Shown here in pieces: positions 1 to 5,286 of a stretch of 9,173 bases of DNA (position 1 is its first letter; each line of letters begins with the position of its first letter). Below the pieces are notes generated by a model. It was not told the origin of the DNA and searched no databases. It saw only the letters and a program-made list of their open reading frames with translations. The translations under genes and the position numbers were made by a program. Origin of the DNA: JAVHQB01 sp049299915 (GTDB lineage: Bacteria > Patescibacteriota > Minisyncoccia > UBA6257 > JAVHQB01); NCBI GenBank assembly GCA_049299915.1, contig JBAQYG010000051.1, forward strand, positions 1 to 9,173, given 5' to 3'.

Positions 1-12
1 GCAGCCCACTCT

Positions 13-969
13 TTAATTCTGTTTAATGGAATCAAAAATGTGTTGCGCTATTTCTTCATAACGAATAGCGCATTTTTGGAAGGTAGTGAAATTAATTGTC
101 AGAAGCATTGGTTGGTGTTCGTCGCCTATGAACCAAAAGGTACGACTCAAAGAAAGAGTTGGTACTCCTTGTACTATTAATTGTCTTGAGACTGTTGCCT
201 CTTTTTCTCCGTAATTTTCTATAATATCTCGGCTGCTATAATCAACATAGCCAGTTTTACCTAAGGCCGTATTTTCTTCTCGAATCAAATCCTTTAAAGA
301 TTTTCTTAAATTATCTTTAGTTAAGAATCTAGTATAGACACTAATAGTGGCACCGTTTTCGTCTTTATAACTAGCTAAGAATCGTATATTTTTAGAAATA
401 CTGGGGGTTTGAGAAAAAAGTAATTGATATTGACGATTCAATGCTTCTATATTTAGTGGTTGCCAACTCATGGGCATATCTATCAGAAAACGATTACTCG
501 AAAAAGATTGAGAGTTATATTTTAAATCTACAGTGTTGACTTCTTTGGTTATTAGATTTGTTTTGCCTTCCCTAATTCTTAAATCGTAAGTATTGGCATA
601 GGGTGGTAAATTAATAGAAGAATAGACAAATTGACGCTGAGGGGTAAGGACTATATTTTTAGCCGATTGATTAATCACTTCTTTTTCATGAGTAATTCGC
701 CAGTTAACACTTAATTTTTCATTGATGCCATCAAAAATTAAAGATAATTTATCTCCTGGCAAATAGAAGGAAGGATTAGTACATTCAGTATCAACTCCAA
801 AAGTAGAGATTTCAGGATTTTTTCTTTCTAATTTCAGATTAAGATTTTCTAACGGAAGAGTTTCCCCTCTTTTGGAAGTAACCATCAAAACGATAGCTAA
901 GATTATTAGGGCCATTAAAGACATGCTTCCTATGAGAAAAAACCGCTTATTTGGTTTGAATTTAAACAT
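13..969 (-). CDS. Membrane-anchored extracytoplasmic protein, possible PsbP/DcrB-like C-terminal domain
   Basis: A 318-aa protein of unrecognised family. Residues about 9-32 form one hydrophobic segment preceded by Lys/Arg (MFKFKPNKRFF), and no lipobox Cys is visible. It is therefore most likely an uncleaved N-terminal anchor with the rest outside the membrane. Residues about 55-150 look like a beta-rich, Ig-like module (PSFYLPGDKLSL, then alternating strands). Residues about 160-318 contain a 'FLIDMPMSWQPL' segment, a central strand region and a final amphipathic helix (RYEEIAQHIFDSIKQN). That pattern resembles PsbP/Mog1/DcrB-fold domains, but this is inference from pattern only. Two Cys (in DTECTN and QKCAI) could form a disulfide. 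The ATG at 969 is chosen because an extended -10 element lies six bases upstream, leaving no room for a leader or SD. The gene ends at TAA near the window edge, so downstream neighbours are unseen. The protein-coding call is firm; the function is unknown. Confidence 0.85.
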   Translation of the reverse strand: MFKFKPNKRFFLIGSMSLMALIILAIVLMVTSKRGETLPLENLNLKLERKNPEISTFGVDTECTNPSFYLPGDKLSLIFDGINEKLSVNWRITHEKEVINQSAKNIVLTPQRQFVYSSINLPPYANTYDLRIREGKTNLITKEVNTVDLKYNSQSFSSNRFLIDMPMSWQPLNIEALNRQYQLLFSQTPSISKNIRFLASYKDENGATISVYTRFLTKDNLRKSLKDLIREENTALGKTGYVDYSSRDIIENYGEKEATVSRQLIVQGVPTLSLSRTFWFIGDEHQPMLLTINFTTFQKCAIRYEEIAQHIFDSIKQN

Positions 970-975
970 GTTTTT

Positions 976-984
976 ATTATATCA
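976..984 (-). promoter_or_regulatory. Extended -10 promoter (TGATATAAT) giving an apparently leaderless mRNA
   Basis: Read on the minus strand, TGA-TATAAT is a perfect TGn extended -10 with a perfect -10 hexamer. Only the six bases AAAAAC separate it from the ATG at 969. Transcription normally starts about seven bases after the -10, so the first transcribed base should be at or next to the A of the start codon. No -35-like hexamer occurs at 16-18 bp spacing, which is usual for extended -10 promoters. Confidence 0.7.
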
Positions 985-1004
985 TATTCATTATTTTACC
1001 CCTA

Positions 1005-1033
1005 TTGACAAATATAAAACCCAGTGCTACTAT
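1005..1033 (+). promoter_or_regulatory. Consensus sigma70-type promoter (TTGACA-17-TACTAT with extended -10)
   Basis: TTGACA at 1005-1010 is followed after exactly 17 bp by TACTAT at 1028-1033, and the spacer ends in TGC, giving a TGn extended -10. Expected transcription start is about 1040. It faces away from the minus-strand gene ending at 13, whose own promoter is at 976-984. It would drive the unit that ends at the terminator at 2104-2137. Confidence 0.75.
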
Positions 1034-1049
1034 TTCTTCACGTTTTTAA

Positions 1050-1089
1050 AGGGGTCAAAAGGAGGTGGTTTTTACCACTTAAGATCCCT
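1050..1089 (+). promoter_or_regulatory. 5'-leader double hairpin carrying an SD-like AGGAGGT
   Basis: About ten bases after the predicted transcript start, AGGGGTC (1050-1056) can pair with GATCCCT (1083-1089, one G-U pair). It encloses a second hairpin, AGGTGGT (1063-1069) with ACCACTT (1074-1080), loop TTTT. The inner arm overlaps the SD-like GGAGGT at 1061-1066. No start codon lies at a workable distance, so the SD-like motif either is structural or is masked. No U-tract follows, so this is not an intrinsic terminator. Confidence 0.5.
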
Positions 1090-1136
1090 AGAAGTCATAG
1101 TACATCTACATTTTCAAAGTTTTCAAAAAAATCGAA

Positions 1137-1145
1137 GGAAAGGAG
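1137..1145 (+). promoter_or_regulatory. Ribosome binding site GGAAAGGAG fixing a GTG start
   Basis: The purine-rich GGAAAGGAG sits six bases before the GTG at 1152, an ideal distance. No ATG occurs in that frame nearby, so this site decides the start of the 84-aa ORF. Confidence 0.55.
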
Positions 1146-1151
1146 ACCGTT

Positions 1152-1406
1152 GTGTGTAAACAGGCTAGACCAGTAGAAGCAAGCACGATTGTTGATGAGA
1201 TTCAATCTTCGGCAAACGAATGTTTCCTGGACTTGCCCAAGGATTGCAATCCCGGCCTATACCAAGAACGTATGGACAAGTTTGTCCAAGAAGTTCTCTC
1301 GATCGTTGGCAGGCATCACAGACACAACAATCATGATATCCTTGGGGAGATCTCTCACAGAAGGCTGTTTACAATTTTGCCTATCGTGAGAAATGCTCTT
1401 GCATGA
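1152..1406 (+). CDS. Small hypothetical protein (84 aa), GTG start
   Basis: An unrecognised 84-aa soluble protein. In favour of a real gene: a strong SD at ideal spacing, a consensus promoter about 110 bases upstream, a balanced codon mix, and an amphipathic stretch 'GLYQERMDKFVQEVLSIVG' followed by a His-rich 'RHHRHNNH'. Three Cys (positions 2, 24 and 32) are not arranged as a zinc knuckle. Against: it lies inside a transcript dense in inverted repeats, two of which (1241-1252 and 1273-1288) fall inside this frame, and 84 open codons at this base composition can arise by chance. It ends in TGA, unlike every confident gene here (TAA or TAG). The frame is open again after that TGA up to 1493, which includes the 14-aa ORF, but read-through is not supported. 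No function can be proposed. Confidence 0.5.
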   Translation: MCKQARPVEASTIVDEIQSSANECFLDLPKDCNPGLYQERMDKFVQEVLSIVGRHHRHNNHDILGEISHRRLFTILPIVRNALA

Positions 1407-1448
1407 ATCTCAATAAGAAGATGTCGTATGGGAAGGAGGTATCCGCCT

Positions 1449-1493
1449 ATGAAATGGCATAATCTGCTCGACAGTAACACCAAAATCATTTAG
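1449..1493 (+). CDS. Possible 14-codon leader-type ORF with perfect SD
   Basis: ATG at 1449 follows GGAAGGAGGT (1431-1440) by eight bases, the best SD in the window after those at 1791 and 8384. It would encode the 14-aa peptide MKWHNLLDSNTKII before TAG. There is no run of identical amino acids of the kind seen in classical amino-acid attenuators. A 13-bp hairpin (1513-1542) follows 19 bases after the stop but lacks a U-tract. Dropping one base just after the ATG would join it to a longer frame (1453-1605), so it could also be the start of a frameshifted small gene. Confidence 0.3.
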   Translation: MKWHNLLDSNTKII

Positions 1494-1512
1494 GACTGGG
1501 CTCACGGCCATC

Positions 1513-1542
1513 GCTCTTGGAGTTAGCATAACTCCCAAGAGC
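1513..1542 (+). repeat. Near-perfect 13-bp stem-loop
   Basis: GCTCTTGG-AGTTA (1513-1525) pairs with TAACT-CCAAGAGC (1529-1542, skipping one extra C at 1534) around a GCA triloop. No T-run follows, so it is not a terminator. It is the strongest internal hairpin of the 1005-2137 unit and lies between the two GGAAGGAGGT motifs. Confidence 0.7.
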
Positions 1543-1802
1543 TTGTATGATGTCATCCGAGGAAGGAGGTCACTGCTTCGCGCGAAATGCCCTAGTCAAA
1601 GATAGAGAATACCTTATAGGACCGTTTGGTCTGGGAGGGTAAAATGCCAAAGCAGTAAAGATTATTATGATTACATTCCTTGGTTCAGAGCCAGGTAGGT
1701 CGGAGAGTTGAGTCGGGCGTCCCCTTGATCTCTACCTATTGATTGCTGGCATACAAACACAGATCTTCACGAAGAGTTGGCAAACAACTCGAGGAGGTAG
1801 TT

Positions 1803-1853
1803 ATGAGGAAGACTTCTTTGGAAGGAGTCTTTGTCATAAGACTCTTTCCTTAG
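1803..1853 (+). CDS. Possible 16-codon leader-type ORF overlapping alternative hairpins
   Basis: ATG at 1803 lies four bases after GAGGAGGT (1791-1798), itself directly preceded by a GAGTTG/CAACTC hairpin (1774-1790). The predicted peptide is MRKTSLEGVFVIRLFP. Within the ORF, AGTCTT (1826-1831) can pair either with the earlier AAGACT (1809-1814) or with the later AAGACT (1838-1843). The late hairpin extends over GGAAGGAG (1820-1827). This arrangement resembles attenuators, but no larger gene follows before the terminator at 2104. Coding status is uncertain. Confidence 0.3.
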   Translation: MRKTSLEGVFVIRLFP

Positions 1854-1869
1854 ATAGTTTCTATATATA

Positions 1870-1965
1870 GGGAAAGAAGGGACAAATGCTGCAAGCGCTT
1901 ACCAACATCTTTTAGCGCTTGCGAGGGGGCCTTAGGAACCAAAATGACCACCCGTCCCACTTCCC
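1870..1965 (+). repeat. Nested stem structure, long-range pair enclosing a 9-bp hairpin
   Basis: GGGAA (1870-1874) and GGGAC (1879-1883) are complementary to TTCCC (1961-1965) and GTCCC (1954-1958), giving a two-part closing stem. Inside it, GCAAGCGCT (1891-1899) pairs perfectly with AGCGCTTGC (1914-1922) across a 14-base loop. Two very short ATG ORFs overlap it (1886-1915, nine codons; 1944-1976, ten codons). Their overlap with the stems may be coincidental. Confidence 0.55.
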
Positions 1966-1988
1966 TTCAGACATAGGATACGACGTAT

Positions 1989-2065
1989 GCCCTAAAGGAG
2001 ATGGTAATCGAAAGAGGAGATTCGGCTAGTCTGAATCCCCTTGATTGGTTACCCCTCCTTGGGGC
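1989..2065 (+). repeat. Long irregular hairpin (module B)
   Basis: AAGGAG (1995-2000) pairs with CTCCTT (2055-2060), and GGTAATC (2003-2009) with GGTTACC (2047-2053, one G-U). GATTC (2019-2023) pairs with GAATC (2032-2036) at the tip. GCCC (1989-1992) may extend the base with GGGC (2062-2065). The AAGGAG SD-like motif is fully sequestered. The internal string TCCCCTTGAT is shared with the hairpin at 1693-1737. Confidence 0.55.
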
Positions 2066-2103
2066 GCCAAAACTGACTCATATGAGTCGTCATGTGAGTC
2101 GAT

Positions 2104-2137
2104 GCCCCCGAAGCTATTGCTTGCGGGGGCTTTTTTT
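2104..2137 (+). terminator. Strong intrinsic terminator, plus strand
   Basis: GCCCCCG-AAGC-TATT-GCTT-G-CGGGGGC forms an 11-bp G+C-rich stem with one bulged G and a four-base loop, followed directly by seven T. It ends the plus-strand unit begun at 1005. The T-run overlaps the stop codon of the convergent tgt gene. On the minus strand the same stem is followed by ATCGACTC and lacks a T-run, so it should not stop tgt transcripts. Confidence 0.9.
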
Positions 2138-3305
2138 ATTTCTCTATCCAGTTTCTTAAAGCGTGAATAGTATCTAACATAACAGAAAGGTTATGAATAG
2201 TTGCCAATCTCGAATAGAGCAATTCTTTATTAATTAAAAGATGACGTAAGTAACTTTTAGTAAAATGAGTACAGGTATAACAGTGACAATTTTTATCAAT
2301 AGGAGTGAAATCATTAGTAAAACCACTGTTCATGATATTTAATTTTCCGTCTTTGAAATGACTATCCCAGTAAGGTAGTCCTTTTTTGTATTTGATAGTT
2401 CCTTCAAATAAAATTCCATGACGAGCTAAACGAGCCGGTGAAACACAATCAAACATATCAGCTCCGGAGAGAACTGCATCAATAACATCTTGGGGTTTAG
2501 CTCCCAGTCCCATCATATAAATGGGTTTAGTTTTTGGTAAGTAATTTCTAACCCAATCAAAAATTTCTTTACTCTTTTCCATATTATAACCAATGGTCTC
2601 TCCTCCTAGAGCAATACCATCGAATGGTAGGGCAGTAATTTCTTGAGCCGATTTAATTCTTAAGTCTTTAAAGGTACTACCTTGAATAATTCCGAATAGA
2701 GCAAGTTTCTTTTTAGAATCTTTATTTTTATTCAATTTATTATTTTCTTCTATACATCTCTTAGCCCAGGCAGTAGTTCTTTCCACTGCTTCCAAGGCAT
2801 ATTTATGATCTCCATTATCAGGCGTACATTCATCGAAAGCCATTATAATATCAGAACCTATAAGATGTTGGGTTTTAATTGATAGTTCAGGAGTGAAGAA
2901 ACATTTTTCTCCATTCAAAGGTGATTTAAAATTTACCCCATCTTCAGTAATTTTAGCTAAGGGTTGACCTCCTTGGAATTTTTTTTGAGATAAACTCCAA
3001 ACTTGAAAACCACCAGAATCGCTTAGTATGGATTTGGGCCAATTCATAAACCCATGGATATCCCCGGCCTTTTTATTAATAATTTGTAAGTTTTTTAAAC
3101 CAGGTCTTAAAAACAAATGATAAGTATTAACTAAAAGAATTTCTACCCCTATTTCTTTTAGATCTTCTGGGGTGAGTGATTTAACAGTTGCTTGGGTTCC
3201 GGGAGGCATAAAAATAGGTGTTTTAAAAACACCGTGGTTAGTAGTGATTTTTCCAGTATGAGCAAAGGTACCTTTTTTAGTTTTGAGAAGTTTGTAGTTG
3301 AACAT
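2136..3305 (-). CDS. tgt: tRNA-guanine(34) transglycosylase
   Basis: This enzyme replaces G34 of GUN-anticodon tRNAs (Asp, Asn, His, Tyr) with the queuosine precursor preQ1. At 389 aa it is full length for bacterial Tgt, with a TIM-barrel layout. Visible residues are the general acid/base Asp in DSGGFQ (D96), MAFDEC (D158), GIIQGS (Q208), the nucleophile Asp in DMFDC (D286), and the zinc set CxCxxC...H (C340, C342, C345, H371). These were placed by recall of the family. The loop that is usually GGLAVGE, which reads the preQ1 aminomethyl group, is GGETIGY here (residues 234-240). The ATG at 3305 has no clear SD and starts one base after the queA stop, so it is the last gene of the elp3-queA operon. 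QueA acts next on its product. Biosynthesis genes for preQ1 are not in the window. Confidence 0.96.
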   Translation of the reverse strand: MFNYKLLKTKKGTFAHTGKITTNHGVFKTPIFMPPGTQATVKSLTPEDLKEIGVEILLVNTYHLFLRPGLKNLQIINKKAGDIHGFMNWPKSILSDSGGFQVWSLSQKKFQGGQPLAKITEDGVNFKSPLNGEKCFFTPELSIKTQHLIGSDIIMAFDECTPDNGDHKYALEAVERTTAWAKRCIEENNKLNKNKDSKKKLALFGIIQGSTFKDLRIKSAQEITALPFDGIALGGETIGYNMEKSKEIFDWVRNYLPKTKPIYMMGLGAKPQDVIDAVLSGADMFDCVSPARLARHGILFEGTIKYKKGLPYWDSHFKDGKLNIMNSGFTNDFTPIDKNCHCYTCTHFTKSYLRHLLINKELLYSRLATIHNLSVMLDTIHALRNWIEK

Positions 3306-3306
3306 A

Positions 3307-4398
3307 TTACTTTAAAAGCATACCATCTCCGAAAGAATAAAAGCGATATTTATTATTTATAGCTTCTCTGTAGGCTTTGATAACAATGTCTCTTCCCTTT
3401 TGCCAACCGTTAGTTTCTAAATATGGTTGAGCGGCAAAAGCAGAAGTTAGCATTAAAGGCGTAGAATTGGGTAAATGGAAATTAGTAATCAATTGATTAA
3501 TGAATTTATAACGATAGCCAGGATAGATAAAAATACTAGTCCAACCACTTAATTTTTCTAATTCGCCATTTTCATTTGAAGCTGATTCTAACGTACGAGT
3601 AGCGGTGGTACCAACGGCAATAATTTTCTTACCTTCTCTTTTGGCAGTATTTAAAATTGTAGCTACTTCTGGTTTAATTTCATAATACTCGGCATCCATA
3701 GTATGATCAGATACTTCATTTACTTTGATGGGCTTAAAAGTGCCAAAACCAACATTCAAAGTAATATATACTATTTGAATACCATTATGTCGCAGTTGTT
3801 CTAAAAGAGTTTCGTCAAAATGAAGTCCGGCCGTGGGTGCAGCTACAGAACCTTCCTTTTGGGCATAAACAGTTTGATATTCTTTTTGTAAGTCTTCTTG
3901 TTTTAGTGAACTATTTTTAATATAAGGAGGAATGGGCATTTCTCCTACGGCATAAACACGGGAACGTAATTCTTCTCCCGAACAATTAAATTCTAAAACA
4001 CTTCCTAACTCAGTTGTTTCTATCACTACTGCACTAAGATCTTCAGAGAAACTAATTGCTTCTCCCAATTTTAGCCGAGGGCTCCCTATAGTAGACCATT
4101 TACTTTGCCATAATCCTATATGAGTGAAATTTTCGTCTTGAGGCTGTAACAATAATACTTCAACGTGTCCACCTGTAAGTGTTTTTTGTCCTTGTAATCT
4201 AGCGGGAATAACTTTAGTATCGTTTAGAACCAAAACATCTCCAGCTTTAAGTATTTCTGGTAAATCAGAAAAATGCTTATGTTCAACCAATCCAGTATGA
4301 ATATCTAAAACCATTAATTTGGCTAATGGTCGAGGATTAAGAGGATTTTGAGCAATTAATTCTTCGGGTAATTCGTAGTTAAATTCAGAGATAAGCAT
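3307..4398 (-). CDS. queA: S-adenosylmethionine:tRNA ribosyltransferase-isomerase
   Basis: QueA transfers and isomerises the ribosyl part of SAM onto preQ1 in tRNA, giving epoxyqueuosine at position 34. At 363 aa it is close to the usual family length, and the signature blocks are all present: the N-terminal FNYELPEELIAQ, LNDTKVIPARL (residues 58-68), APTAGLHF (187-194), GTTATRTLES (263-272), TNFHLPNSTPLML (305-317) and YRFYSFGDGML near the C terminus. Nothing is missing. The ATG at 4398 lies six bases after the stop of the DUF4258-like gene and has no SD, so translation probably depends on the upstream ribosome. tgt follows after one base, so the two queuosine steps that act on tRNA are encoded back to back. 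The final reduction to queuosine (QueG or QueH) is not encoded here. Confidence 0.96.
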   Translation of the reverse strand: MLISEFNYELPEELIAQNPLNPRPLAKLMVLDIHTGLVEHKHFSDLPEILKAGDVLVLNDTKVIPARLQGQKTLTGGHVEVLLLQPQDENFTHIGLWQSKWSTIGSPRLKLGEAISFSEDLSAVVIETTELGSVLEFNCSGEELRSRVYAVGEMPIPPYIKNSSLKQEDLQKEYQTVYAQKEGSVAAPTAGLHFDETLLEQLRHNGIQIVYITLNVGFGTFKPIKVNEVSDHTMDAEYYEIKPEVATILNTAKREGKKIIAVGTTATRTLESASNENGELEKLSGWTSIFIYPGYRYKFINQLITNFHLPNSTPLMLTSAFAAQPYLETNGWQKGRDIVIKAYREAINNKYRFYSFGDGMLLK

Positions 4399-4404
4399 AA
4401 TATT

Positions 4405-4809
4405 TTAAACACTTTCTTTTAAGAAAGAATTCAGATCATCATAAACATCGGGTGGTAGTTCTAAGGGTTTATTAACAGGGCTTTCTCCAGGATAGCGCCA
4501 AGCACTAATAATAAAAATTTGACCATGCCTTTTTTGATACATAGTCCAAATTTCTTCTTTATGATGTTTGTAGGTTCTTCCCCAATTATTAAAAGCCGAT
4601 GGCTTTTTAATGACAACTTGAGAACTAGATGATACCAGTTTATTTGGCATCATAACTGCCAGAGTATTTTCAGCAATACCCTCTTCCATTCTAAAAGGAT
4701 TGCGTAAAATAGCCTTGATTTTGTTTTGAGTAAGGTGGTAGTACTGCATTTTAGCCTGGGCATGATTAGTCCAGACCAAAGGTTCTTTTTGCGGCAGGAC
4801 TACTAACAT
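4405..4809 (-). CDS. DUF4258-like small protein in the wobble-modification operon
   Basis: A 134-aa soluble protein. The N-terminal segment 'WTNHAQAKMQYYHLTQNKIK' (residues 13-32) followed by 'ILRNPFRMEEGI' resembles the 'HAxxRMxxRxIsxxxV' opening of DUF4258 proteins, a BrnT/RelE-like small alpha-beta fold. Later strands are 'TLAVMMPN', 'EEIWTMYQ' and 'QIFIISAWRYPGES'. No classical catalytic set can be assigned, and the match is by pattern only. It lies six bases after the FKBP stop and six bases before queA, so it is transcribed with tRNA-modification genes. No partner antitoxin is adjacent, which argues against a BrnTA-type system. Possible roles are RNA binding or an accessory to tRNA modification, but neither is shown. 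It may equally be a conserved lineage protein of unrelated function. Confidence 0.85.
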   Translation of the reverse strand: MLVVLPQKEPLVWTNHAQAKMQYYHLTQNKIKAILRNPFRMEEGIAENTLAVMMPNKLVSSSSQVVIKKPSAFNNWGRTYKHHKEEIWTMYQKRHGQIFIISAWRYPGESPVNKPLELPPDVYDDLNSFLKESV

Positions 4810-4815
4810 ATGTCT

Positions 4816-5277
4816 CTAATTAATCTTAACAAGCTCTATCTCAAAGATAAGGGTAGAATTGGCAGGAATACTACCTACGGCATTAGCACCATAGGCTAAG
4901 TCTGGAGGAAGGGTAACTTGTTTGATTTCCCCTTCTTTCATGCCAATAACAGCAGCTTCAAAGCCTTTAATAATTTGTCCTCCACCCAAAGTGAAATCCA
5001 ATGTTTGATTATCATGATTGGCGGAAGCATCAAAGACGGTACCATCCGTGAGTGACCCCTTGTAAAGAACACTTACATTATCACCTTCTTTGGCTGTCTT
5101 ACCAGTTCCCTCTTTAATAATTTTTGGTTGTAATACGCTTGAGTTAGGCATTCTATTTTGTAAAAAAATTATAATTCCGCTAGAAGCACCACCCGCTACC
5201 ATTATAAAGGCCAAAAGAATAAAGATTATCTTTTGCCAATGGATTTTTTTGAAATGCAAAGGCTTGAAATGTAACAT
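4816..5277 (-). CDS. Membrane-anchored FKBP-type peptidyl-prolyl cis-trans isomerase
   Basis: It catalyses proline isomerisation, probably on exported proteins. From the ATG at 5277 it is 153 aa. A basic N-terminal tail (HFKPLHFKKIHWQK) and one hydrophobic segment (about residues 17-39) form a signal anchor, followed by a short linker and a single complete FKBP domain of about 105 aa. Typical elements are 'GDNVSVLYKGSLTDGTVFDAS', 'FTLGGGQIIKGFEAAVIGMKEG', 'LAYGANAVGSIPANSTLIFEIELVKI'. The TTG at 5286 would abut the elp3 stop and add three residues. I prefer the ATG because neither start has an SD and ATG is the stronger codon. It sits between elp3 and the DUF4258-like gene in a tight operon, but nothing in the protein suggests a tRNA role, so the linkage may reflect only genome compaction. 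Confidence 0.93.
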   Translation of the reverse strand: MLHFKPLHFKKIHWQKIIFILLAFIMVAGGASSGIIIFLQNRMPNSSVLQPKIIKEGTGKTAKEGDNVSVLYKGSLTDGTVFDASANHDNQTLDFTLGGGQIIKGFEAAVIGMKEGEIKQVTLPPDLAYGANAVGSIPANSTLIFEIELVKIN

Positions 5278-5286
5278 AATAAACAA

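Larger units (their letters stand above)
1407..2103 (+). other. About 700 bases without a convincing gene: hairpins, SD-like motifs and tiny ORFs
   Basis: This gene-free stretch is not empty. SD-like motifs occur at 1431-1440 and 1561-1570 (both GGAAGGAGGT), 1633-1639 (GGGAGGG), 1791-1798 (GAGGAGGT), 1820-1827, 1994-2000 and 2014-2019. Several are followed by ATG and an ORF of 4-16 codons; others have no usable start. All are on the plus strand, matching the promoter and terminator direction. Every frame is interrupted repeatedly. The hairpins are listed under the candidate transcript. Confidence 0.6.
1040..2137 (+). ncRNA. Candidate 1.1-kb structured transcript of unknown family
   Basis: This span is bracketed by the consensus promoter at 1005-1033 and the terminator at 2104-2137. 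It is visibly richer in G+C than the genes on either side (30 of 60 bases at 1501-1560 against 22 of 60 at 3601-3660). After the possible 84-aa ORF there is no long convincing frame from about 1407 to 2103. Paired elements visible by eye: 1050-1056/1083-1089 enclosing 1063-1080; 1241-1252 (12-bp palindrome); 1273-1279/1282-1288; 1513-1542 (13 bp with one bulge); 1693-1698/1732-1737; 1774-1779/1785-1790; 1825-1831/1838-1844; 1870-1883/1954-1965 enclosing 1891-1899/1914-1922; 1995-2009/2047-2060; and 2075-2088 (14-bp palindrome). I see no tmRNA, RNase P, SRP, rRNA or group I/II intron core. Alternatives are a polycistron of tiny ORFs or a decayed region. Exact ends are inferred from the promoter and terminator. 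Confidence 0.4.

Noticed and set aside
872..1159. 95-codon plus-strand frame
   Set aside because: It overlaps the start of the envelope gene and the promoter and leader hairpin of the next unit; it has no SD and an unlikely composition.
1189..1389. 66-codon plus-strand frame
   Set aside because: It lies in another frame inside the 84-aa ORF, which has the better SD and start position.
1404..1493. TGA read-through or recoded TGA joining the 84-aa ORF to the 14-aa ORF
   Set aside because: The frames are in phase, but conserved Gly and Trp in the long genes use GGN and TGG, so there is no sign of a reassigned TGA, and no selenocysteine context is visible.
1407..2103. Known RNA families: tmRNA, RNase P RNA, SRP RNA, tRNA, rRNA fragments, group I/II intron
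   Set aside because: None of their conserved core strings or 3' ends could be found by eye on the plus strand.
2001..2159. 52-codon frame starting right after AAAGGAG
   Set aside because: The SD has no spacing to the ATG, and the frame runs through the terminator stem and T-run, so it is chance.
4405..4809. Type II toxin-antitoxin locus
   Set aside because: There is no antitoxin-like gene next to it; both neighbours are housekeeping enzymes.
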